This document shows, one piece after another, positions 32,437-39,956 of a DNA stretch of 64,000 nucleotides. Numbering within the stretch: the first letter of the stretch is position 1; each line of letters begins with the position of its first letter. The position numbers were made by a program, and so were the translations under genes. The DNA lies in the NCBI RefSeq assembly GCF_014200495.1, contig NZ_JACHBY010000003.1:620001-684000 (forward strand), read 5' to 3'. This DNA comes from Mucilaginibacter geliditolerans. GTDB taxonomy: Bacteria; Bacteroidota; Bacteroidia; Sphingobacteriales; Sphingobacteriaceae. The notes under the pieces are model-generated. The model was given only the letters and a program-made list of their open reading frames with translations. It made no database searches and was not told the DNA's origin.

Positions 32437-33120
32437 CTATTGCCCGTCGGCTTGTTTTGCCTGGCTCTTTAGCTGATCATTGGCAACGATAATTATCTCT
32501 ACACGGCGGTTTTGCGCGCGGCCATCAGCTGTGCTGTTGCTCGCTATAGGTTCAGTTTCGCCTTTGCCTACAGTTGTTAAGCGTGATCCGTTTACACCAT
32601 CGGCAACTATAATCGCTTTTACTGCCTGGGCCCTGCGGATGGAAAGATCCATATTGTGTTCGGCGGTACCGGTGCTGTCGGTATGCCCTATAACTGAAAT
32701 ATTTGTTTCGGGGTTATTTTGCATTGATGTGGCCAGGTTTTGCAGGTTGGTTAATGCAGTAGATTTTACATCTGCCTTATCAATATCAAACAATATACCT
32801 GAATCAAATTTTACCAGGATGCCTTCGCCCTGGCGTGTTACGGTAGCGCCCGGTACTGTTTGCTTGATCTCGGCAGCCTGTTTATCCATTTTTTTACCGA
32901 TGAATGCACCAGCAGTACCACCCACAGCTCCACCTATAATAGCGCCCAGTGCGGTATTGCCCGCAGCGTGACCAATTAAAGCGCCTACAGTGCCACCGGC
33001 ACCTACACCTATGGCTGCGCCTTTTTGTGTTTTGGTGAATGAGTCGCAGCCTGTACCTAAAATACCGAGCATTGCAATGGCTATGCTTAATACAGTTATT
33101 CTGTTTCTTAATACTTTCAT
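32437..33120 (-). CDS. OmpA-family lipoprotein with glycine-zipper, 227 aa
   Basis: Signal peptide with lipobox LGILGTGC, a glycine-zipper segment (GAAIGVGAGGTVGALIGHAAG to GAVGGTAGAFIG, about residues 35-75) and a C-terminal OmpA peptidoglycan-binding domain. That domain includes ISVIGHTDSTGTAEHN, LSIRRAQAVK and GRAQNRRVEIII. I chose the ATG at 33120 (MKVLRNRITVL) because the longer start at 33177 adds 19 residues ahead of a clean signal peptide. It anchors the outer membrane to the cell wall. Gly-zipper OmpA lipoproteins of this kind are common in Bacteroidetes. Confidence 0.92.
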   Translation of the reverse strand: MKVLRNRITVLSIAIAMLGILGTGCDSFTKTQKGAAIGVGAGGTVGALIGHAAGNTALGAIIGGAVGGTAGAFIGKKMDKQAAEIKQTVPGATVTRQGEGILVKFDSGILFDIDKADVKSTALTNLQNLATSMQNNPETNISVIGHTDSTGTAEHNMDLSIRRAQAVKAIIVADGVNGSRLTTVGKGETEPIASNSTADGRAQNRRVEIIIVANDQLKSQAKQADGQ

Positions 33121-33386
33121 CTTATTAAATATGGATTTTATTTGTTGCAAATATTTTACAAAGTAAATGCCAAACAAACTTATTCAAATATTACCGATAT
33201 TATTAAGCCTTATTATATAATATTTATTACTTTAAAAACATTTTTTTAATATCTGTGAAAATGCGGTCAATAATATGACAACTATTTAAAAAGCACAAAA
33301 AAACACTGATTTGTTTTTAGTACAAAAACCAAAAAATAATACACAGTACAAATGAAAAACGATTGATTATGCCGGAGGCGTATCAA

Positions 33387-35261
33387 TTACAAGCCAAATT
33401 GTATGATAAATTCGGTGCCTTCGCCTACTTTACTTTTTATTTCAATGGTGCCGCCGAGTGCTTCAACCTGAGTTTTTACCATAAACAGTCCCATGCCCTT
33501 ACCTTCTGTGGAGATGTCAAAGCGTTTATACAAACCAAATACCTGGTTGCCGTTCTTTTTAAGATCAATCCCCTTGCCATTATCTTTAAAACGTAATTCA
33601 ATCTTATCAGCTAATTTATGGCTGGTGATGCTGATAACCAGCGGTGTTTCAGGGCGGCAATATTTTATGCTGTTTGATACCAGGTTATAAAAAATGCTAT
33701 AAGCATAACTGCGGATGGTGAAGATCGATTCGATCTCATCAAATGAACAGTTAAATTGTACGCCCTCGTTCTGATTAGCTGTATAAACAGTTGTTTTAAC
33801 ACTTTTTACAAGCTTCTCAAAATATACGGTTTCTTTTTTCTCGTTAATTGCCCTTGCCTGTAAAATATGATTCAGGTCCTTTATTACAACATCAATATTC
33901 TTTACGGATATAGAAACCCTGTTTGTAATTTCCTGCCTTACATCGGCTTCAAGATCATCCTCCACCAATATATCCGTAAGGCCAATAATATTGGCTACCG
34001 GTGCACGCAAATTATGCGATACTATATAGGTGAATTGTTTAAGATCATTATTATGTTGTATAATGTCGGCAATTATTCTTTCACGTTCAAGGGTGGCGTT
34101 TTTTGCCTCTGTAATATCTTTATTGGCTAAAATAAACCCCCAGTTTTTTCCTTCAGTGTTTTTTACACTCACCCAGCGCATTTCATACCATTTTGCATTT
34201 CCATTTTTTTCCGGGAGATTCAATTCATAGCTAATGGCCTCTCCTTTGGCAACTTTATCAATGTATTGTTGTATAGCAGACCACCGCCCCGGGCGGAAAT
34301 ATTTTTTTATGTGCTTATTAACTTCAAGCGGGAGATCGTTGTTTTGTTCGGAATATTTTTGAGCCAGCGTATTAAAGGAAACGATCTTTAATTTGGTATC
34401 AATTAAAATATATGCTGTATCGGTATTATCAAAAATGGTGCGCAGGTTTGCTTCCGATTTTTTAAGGGCCTCTTCATCAGCTTTACGGTCGGTTATGTCG
34501 GTTACCATTGCAAGTGCCCCTTTATAATTACCTGCTTCATCAAAAATTGGGTTGGCGGCTATGTTTGTCCATACGCTATTCCCATCTTTTGTAACGTACC
34601 TGATGTCGAGGTTTTCCTTTGCCCCGGCTCGCCTTCTTTCCATACAGGCAATAGCATAGGCTTTGCCTTCTTCATCCATAAAATCATAAAGACCTTTGCC
34701 CAACATTTCCTGTTGGCTGTAGCCAAGAATTTCGCCCATCTTTTTATTAACGAAATTTGTTTTTTCGTTTTCATCAATGGTCCATATACCCTCTTGCGCG
34801 GTTTCAACAATGCGCCGGTACAGCGCTTCGCTTTTTCTGTGATTTTCCTCTTCTTCCTTACGCGCGGTTACATCTCTTATAACACCATTAAAACTTATTA
34901 AATTTCCTGCTTCGTCTAATATGGGTGATAGCTTCTGTTCAACCCATATTATTGTATTATCCCTGCGGATTATGCGATATTGGCTATTTACAATTTCGCC
35001 TTTTTGCAGCAGATCATTTTGATTAGCAACAATACCCGCATCCTCCGGATGTACTAATTGTAACCATAGCTGCAGATCGTCTAAAAAATCGTCGGCCTTA
35101 TAGCCAAATAGTTTTTCACAGGAGTCGGATATCCGTATAAGCCTTGGATAGATAAAATCAATAGAGAAAAAAACTTCGTCGATAGCGTTAAAGAACGCCA
35201 TTAGCTCGGGATAAGGGTCTTCCTGTTTTTGTATACTGGTACTCTGAATACTAACTGACAT
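33387..35261 (-). CDS. PAS-domain sensor histidine kinase, 624 aa
   Basis: Soluble kinase with three PAS/PAC modules (about residues 20-135, 145-255 and 268-385). A DHp domain follows with phosphoacceptor His416 in VSHNLRAPVAN, the Bacteroidetes-type box. The HATPase_c domain is complete (LVSNSIKYC, DNGKGIDL, GKGMGLFM). No receiver gene is adjacent, so it is an orphan kinase here. It has no transmembrane segment. The 206-bp gap downstream (33181-33386) is AT-rich without recognisable features. Confidence 0.94.
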   Translation of the reverse strand: MSVSIQSTSIQKQEDPYPELMAFFNAIDEVFFSIDFIYPRLIRISDSCEKLFGYKADDFLDDLQLWLQLVHPEDAGIVANQNDLLQKGEIVNSQYRIIRRDNTIIWVEQKLSPILDEAGNLISFNGVIRDVTARKEEEENHRKSEALYRRIVETAQEGIWTIDENEKTNFVNKKMGEILGYSQQEMLGKGLYDFMDEEGKAYAIACMERRRAGAKENLDIRYVTKDGNSVWTNIAANPIFDEAGNYKGALAMVTDITDRKADEEALKKSEANLRTIFDNTDTAYILIDTKLKIVSFNTLAQKYSEQNNDLPLEVNKHIKKYFRPGRWSAIQQYIDKVAKGEAISYELNLPEKNGNAKWYEMRWVSVKNTEGKNWGFILANKDITEAKNATLERERIIADIIQHNNDLKQFTYIVSHNLRAPVANIIGLTDILVEDDLEADVRQEITNRVSISVKNIDVVIKDLNHILQARAINEKKETVYFEKLVKSVKTTVYTANQNEGVQFNCSFDEIESIFTIRSYAYSIFYNLVSNSIKYCRPETPLVISITSHKLADKIELRFKDNGKGIDLKKNGNQVFGLYKRFDISTEGKGMGLFMVKTQVEALGGTIEIKSKVGEGTEFIIQFGL

Positions 35262-35535
35262 ATTACGCAGTTTTTCTTTAATGTTATTTTTTTAGCATGT
35301 TATTATAAAAGTTTCATAGGTTATATGGGGTATATACGTAGTTGTAAGAATTAGGTTTTTTCTAAAAAAAATGGGTTTTAAGATTTAATAATTCAACTGT
35401 GATAATGCTTATATATTAATATTTTATTAATACATAATTTAAAGATAAACAGTTATTTAAGAATATTAGTCATTCCATGTAAAATTAACTATTGTTTTAC
35501 TTTCAATAAATTAATATGAAATTTTTTCCTATTAA

Positions 35536-35583
35536 AAAAGCTGCATATACAGGTTAAATTATTAACCTGTATATGCAGCTTTT
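35536..35583. terminator. 22-bp perfect-stem terminator
   Basis: Arms at 35536-35557 and 35562-35583, with core GCTGCATATACAGG, loop ATTA, A/T-runs at both ends. It lies 28 bp past the stop of the Gly-rich protein gene. The rest of the 349-bp gap 35262-35610 is AT-rich with no other visible feature. Confidence 0.88.
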
Positions 35584-35610
35584 ATTTATTCTTTTTATTA
35601 AGCCGGGAGA

Positions 35611-36420
35611 TTAGTTCTCCTGGTCGTTATCGCTATCATTATTATCAGGCACACTTGCTATGCGGTAGCCGGTGTTGCCATTACCATCAACATATGGCTG
35701 GTAATAAATACCATTGGGAGATACATAATATTTTTTGCCGTTTAATGATACCTTACGACAGTTATCAGGCAACTCATTTACGATATCACCAACTTGCGGT
35801 GCAGCAGTTTGATCGGGACTAACATTGCTGTCATTGGTATTTAAAACACCATCCCTACCGGCAACTACAAATACTTTTTTACCCTGGTCGTTTACCACTG
35901 TTTTAAAGTATACACCGTTGAGTTCATAAAATTGCTGGCCATCAATCATTATTGATTTTGCACCATCAGGCAGGCTTGGTACCGCAGCTCCTATCGGAGG
36001 TGTAGTAACCTGGTATCCGCCGCCATCATACGGGCTGTAGAATACACCACCATAATAATAGTACAGATCAGAACCCCAATAAAAAGGGTAGTAGCCAAAA
36101 GGCAATACGCCTAAATAAAAGCCCAGGTGCGGGTAGCCATAATAACCATAGCCAGACCTGTAATAGCCGCCACGATTGTAGCCGTAACCACCACCATAAG
36201 CACGGTGGGCAACTACAGCTGCATTATTACCACGAACGCCACTATAAGCATGAACGCCGCTGCTGCCCCCACCACTATAGGAATGAATACCGCCACCGCC
36301 GCCGCCACCATGAAAGCCGCCGCCACCGCCGCCGTGCTGAGCACTGGCAGTTGAAATAACTGCTACGGAAAGTAATCCGGTTAAAAATAATCCGGATGCA
36401 TATTTATATAACCTTTTCAT
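35611..36420 (-). CDS. secreted Gly/Tyr-rich protein, DUF6515-like, 269 aa
   Basis: Signal peptide ending TASAQ, then a Gly/His/Tyr-rich stretch (about residues 28-140, GGGGGG runs and YYGYPHLGFYLG). Two repeated C-terminal segments follow: LPDGAKSIMIDGQQFYELNGVYFK and LPDNCRKVSLNGKKYYVSPNGIYYQP, a beta-hairpin motif seen in DUF6515-type proteins. It ends in an acidic tail (DNNDSDNDQEN). Probably a surface or periplasmic structural protein; the function is unknown. Confidence 0.8.
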   Translation of the reverse strand: MKRLYKYASGLFLTGLLSVAVISTASAQHGGGGGGFHGGGGGGGIHSYSGGGSSGVHAYSGVRGNNAAVVAHRAYGGGYGYNRGGYYRSGYGYYGYPHLGFYLGVLPFGYYPFYWGSDLYYYYGGVFYSPYDGGGYQVTTPPIGAAVPSLPDGAKSIMIDGQQFYELNGVYFKTVVNDQGKKVFVVAGRDGVLNTNDSNVSPDQTAAPQVGDIVNELPDNCRKVSLNGKKYYVSPNGIYYQPYVDGNGNTGYRIASVPDNNDSDNDQEN

Positions 36421-36652
36421 AATATGATATAAAACAGTGTTTTTATTTGTAAAGTATAAACCGCTTTAATTATATGTTAGACGAATAACATTTGTAAAGG
36501 TTTAACCGGAATTTTTAAATTTCCTGTAATTATTTACAAAGTTTGCGCGGCATATAAATTAATTGGTATTTATAGCTAATTGCCTAACAAATGTGCAGTT
36601 TTAAAAGCATAAAAATCAACTTTTTAACTATTTTAACATTTAAGTTACAAAG

Positions 36653-36677
36653 AAAAACCCGGCTGTTGGGCCAGGTT
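36653..36677 (-). terminator. terminator of the Do protease gene
   Basis: Minus-strand stem AACCTGGC / GCCGGGTT with one G-U pair and a 6-nt loop, followed by TTTTT. It lies 35 bp beyond the protease stop. Upstream, 36421-36652 is AT-rich with nothing recognisable. Confidence 0.75.
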
Positions 36678-36711
36678 CTTCAATTATTAATCAATTAGGG
36701 TTAAATAATGT

Positions 36712-38253
36712 TTATTGTACCTGGAAGGTATTGCTAAAGCTGGTACCATCAGGGTATACACCCGAGATCACCAGCAAACCATTCCTGGTATTGGTAATCG
36801 CATTGTCCATATCGGCAATACTGCCAATCGGGCGTTTGTTGATGCTGGTAATTACTGAGCCAACAGGTATCTCGGTATCGTCAAATAAACGGCCGGGACG
36901 AACCTGGGTGACTATTACACCTGAGTTTACATGGAACTTAGCTTTTTGGCTGTTATTCAAAGGCATAAAGCTCGCGCCCAGTTTATTGAATAACTCCGCT
37001 GCTGATTTTGACGGAGCAGCCGCTGTGCGGGCAGCAGGGGGAGCATCGGCCTTAAGTGTTACAGTAAATTCTTTCTCAGCACCATCACGCAATACAGTTA
37101 AGTGAACCTTATCACCGGGCTGTAATTCACCCACACGTTCCTGCAGGTCTGATGATTCATAGATCGGGCTGCCATCAACTTTTGTAATAACATCACCTGC
37201 TTTTATACCTGCCGCTTCGGCACCGCCGCCATGTACCAGGTCTTTTACATACAGGCCGGTCGTGTTATCAATATGTAAAGTCTGTGCAACATCCGGATCA
37301 AGCTGGGTAAAGCTTACACCTACAAAACCACGTTTAACCGCGCCATATTTTTCAATATCATTCAATACCTTTTTAGCCAAATTAATAGGGATAGCAAAGC
37401 CATAACCTTCGTATGAGCCGGTGTGTGATGCAATAGCCGCGTTAATGCCGATCAGCTCGCCTTTGGTATTTACTAAGGCGCCACCACTGTTGCCGGGGTT
37501 AATAGCCGCATCGGTTTGTATAAATGATTCAATGGCTTTATTAGCAGCCCTTGGTTGGCCCTGATTTCCGCTGCGGCCAAATGGGCTCTCATCCTGGTTA
37601 TCCTCATTACCGATGATACCTATGTTTCTGCCCTTAGCACTAACAATACCCGCCGTAACAGTTGATGTTAAGTTAAAAGGGTTGCCGACCGCTAAAACCC
37701 ACTCGCCAACCTTTGCATCATCAGAGTTGCCAAATTTTACAATAGGCAGGTTGCTGGCATCAATTTTTATAAGTGCCAGGTCGGTATTAGGGTCGGTGCC
37801 GATAACTTTTGCCTGGAAAGTACGGTGATCATTAGTATTTACGGTGATCTTATCGGCCTTTTCAACCACGTGGTTGTTGGTAACAATGTAACCATCAGGA
37901 GAGATAATTACGCCCGAACCTGATGCCATTTGTACACCCTGAGGCTGCGAACGCTGACCGAACATATTACCAAACAATTGCTGTAACTGATCCTGATCGC
38001 TGTTGCTTGATGTATTAGAATAAGTAACACGGATATAAACCACTGCCGGGGTTACCGCCGCCGCTGCTTGTGTAAAATCAACCTCGCCGGCCGATGATGT
38101 GATAGGAGCTGATGGGTTACTTGCAAAATAAACTTTCTGTTTTTCCTGGAAAGTCATGTTATCGGTGTATTTGTTCTCAAATACTTTATAAGTACCCAAG
38201 GCTATGCCACCGCCGATAAAGGCTGCTAACAATGTTAAACCAAACTTTTTCAT
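36712..38253 (-). CDS. degP: Do-family periplasmic serine protease (HtrA/DegP), 513 aa
   Basis: Envelope quality-control protease. An N-terminal anchor or signal helix (LTLLAAFIGGGIALGTY) is followed by a trypsin-like domain with triad His128 (NNHVVE), Asp158 (DLALIKID) and Ser256 (NPGNSGGAL), and two PDZ domains (about 330-410 and 430-510). The stretch between Asp158 and Ser256 carries an insertion rich in Asn, Gln and Gly near residues 215-235. Divergent from dapF. A -7 box TATATTTG (minus strand, 38303-38296) lies 43 bp upstream. Confidence 0.96.
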   Translation of the reverse strand: MKKFGLTLLAAFIGGGIALGTYKVFENKYTDNMTFQEKQKVYFASNPSAPITSSAGEVDFTQAAAAVTPAVVYIRVTYSNTSSNSDQDQLQQLFGNMFGQRSQPQGVQMASGSGVIISPDGYIVTNNHVVEKADKITVNTNDHRTFQAKVIGTDPNTDLALIKIDASNLPIVKFGNSDDAKVGEWVLAVGNPFNLTSTVTAGIVSAKGRNIGIIGNEDNQDESPFGRSGNQGQPRAANKAIESFIQTDAAINPGNSGGALVNTKGELIGINAAIASHTGSYEGYGFAIPINLAKKVLNDIEKYGAVKRGFVGVSFTQLDPDVAQTLHIDNTTGLYVKDLVHGGGAEAAGIKAGDVITKVDGSPIYESSDLQERVGELQPGDKVHLTVLRDGAEKEFTVTLKADAPPAARTAAAPSKSAAELFNKLGASFMPLNNSQKAKFHVNSGVIVTQVRPGRLFDDTEIPVGSVITSINKRPIGSIADMDNAITNTRNGLLVISGVYPDGTSFSNTFQVQ

Positions 38254-38295
38254 ATATTACTCACTTTTCTTTTTAAATATATATTTTAAGTAATT

Positions 38296-38327
38296 CAAAT
38301 ATAATACCATATAGACTGCAGAAGCAA
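38296..38327 (-). promoter_or_regulatory. promoter of the Do protease gene
   Basis: Minus strand: TATATTTG at 38303-38296 with a TTG at 38327-38325, spacer 22 bp, slightly longer than the 19-21 bp consensus. Confidence 0.5.
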
Positions 38328-38442
38328 TGGTATGTTATTGGGAAATTTGTTAAAATTTGTTAAAATAAATTTACTTTATCCTAACCGATGTTTTAGACGG
38401 TTACTTTAATATTGTAAGAAATTCTAACAACAGAAAAACTAA

Positions 38443-39234
38443 GTGAAATTACAGTTTTATAAATACCAGGGTGCAGGAAATGATTTTATTATGGTTGATA
38501 ACCGCGAAAACGTTGTTAATCATCATAATCCTAAGCTGATACAGCATTTATGCGACCGCCGTTTCGGTATCGGCGGCGATGGTGCCATGTTCCTGCAAAA
38601 TGTTGATGGGTACGATTTTGAGATGGTTTATTATAATGCCGATGGTAAACCGAGCAGCATGTGCGGCAATGGTGGCCGCTGTATTGTAGCCTTTGCAAAA
38701 TTCCTGGGGATTATAGATAACGAAACAGAATTTTTGGCGGTTGATGGCCCGCATTATGCCAAAATTTCAGCAGAAGGTAATTGGGTAAGCCTGCAAATGA
38801 CCGATGTTAACAGCATTACCAGCGATGATGATGCCTATGTATTAAACACAGGCTCGCCGCATTATGTAACTTTAGCCGAAGGCCTTAAAGATAAAAACGT
38901 TTATAAAGATGGCTACGCCATTCGCAATAATGATACGTACCGTGCCGAAGGCATCAACATAAATTTTGTTGAACCAACCGACAACGGCTATTTTGTCCGC
39001 ACCTTTGAGCGTGGCGTTGAGGATGAGACCTTTGCCTGCGGCACAGGTGTTACCGCTGTTGCGTTAGCCATGGCAAAGCATAATAATATCACCGGACAGA
39101 TTACTACACCCATAAAAGTTTTAGGCGGCGATCTCACCATCCGCTTTAATTATGATGGCAACACATTCACCGATATTTTTTTAGAGGGTCCGGCTGAAAG
39201 AGTGTTTGCAGGGGATGTTGTGTTAAACGACTAA
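38443..39234 (+). CDS. dapF: diaminopimelate epimerase, 263 aa
   Basis: Interconverts LL- and meso-diaminopimelate for peptidoglycan and lysine synthesis. The start is GTG at 38443, giving MKLQFYKYQGAGNDFIMVDNR, the family N-terminus. The two catalytic cysteines are in SMCGNGGRC and FACGTGVTA. Length and motifs are normal. Followed by a 720-bp repeat-rich gap. Confidence 0.97.
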   Translation: MKLQFYKYQGAGNDFIMVDNRENVVNHHNPKLIQHLCDRRFGIGGDGAMFLQNVDGYDFEMVYYNADGKPSSMCGNGGRCIVAFAKFLGIIDNETEFLAVDGPHYAKISAEGNWVSLQMTDVNSITSDDDAYVLNTGSPHYVTLAEGLKDKNVYKDGYAIRNNDTYRAEGININFVEPTDNGYFVRTFERGVEDETFACGTGVTAVALAMAKHNNITGQITTPIKVLGGDLTIRFNYDGNTFTDIFLEGPAERVFAGDVVLND

Positions 39235-39250
39235 CTTTCTGTTTCCCACA

Positions 39251-39832
39251 CGTCATTGCGAGGAACGAAGCAATCCCCGACTATACAGAGCCGCTTGTCC
39301 ACTTGTTGACTTATCATGTGAAGCCGCTCATGGGCGCGGAGGCTACTACTTTTGTCTTGATACAAAAGGTAGCAAAACATCAAGACAAAAAGATCCTTCC
39401 GCCCACAGGCAAAACACCCGGGCCCGCGCTTTTTGTCGGGCCTTTGCACGCTTTTGATCGTGGTTCAATTAAAGTTTCTTAATCCTGACAGATTATGTAG
39501 CTTCCCCCGTCAGTAGAACAGCTTCGGGCGAAATCAGGCAAAACGATGGTGGCCTTGTGTGTGGCAGGGCATAGCAGATTTTTACAGAAGCGTAAAGGCC
39601 AGGTGAGTAGCGACAGCAGGGTAAAAATATAGCAGCCCAGGTTTTGCCTGATTTGCAGGGTAAGGCCAAGTGCGGCAAAGAAGCATTTCGACTGACTTGA
39701 TTTTTTGCTACCTTTTGTATCAAGACAAAAGTAGTAGCCCCCGCGGCAATGAGCGGCTGCGAGCGATAATCACTCCTTGCATATTCGCCCTGTATAGCCT
39801 AGAGATTGCTTCGTCCCTCGCAATGACGCGCA
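39251..39832. repeat. composite nested palindromic element
   Basis: Outer ends belong to the GTCATTGCGAG family (39251-39282 and, inverted, 39803-39830). Inside, a second inverted repeat has arms 39322-39384 and 39696-39758 with a 37-bp identical core (GGCTACTACTTTTGTCTTGA at its start). The middle (39385-39695) has no gene; it contains GC-rich sequence with CCCGGGCCCGCGC. It fills most of the 720-bp gap between dapF and the Snf2 gene. The remaining 39831-39956 is AT-rich. Confidence 0.8.
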
Positions 39833-39956
39833 AATTGTATAACCCCGGCTCATTGTTTACAATTATTTAACACTAAACATTTTTAATTACTGCAAATTCT
39901 CATTACGTTTGAATTTTTTGTTGATGTAGCTTCTATAAATTTTTTACCAAAATAGG

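Noticed and set aside
39493..39870. Short open frames inside the composite repeat (39493-39723, 39670-39870)
   Set aside because: They lie within inverted-repeat DNA, have odd composition and no protein-like features.
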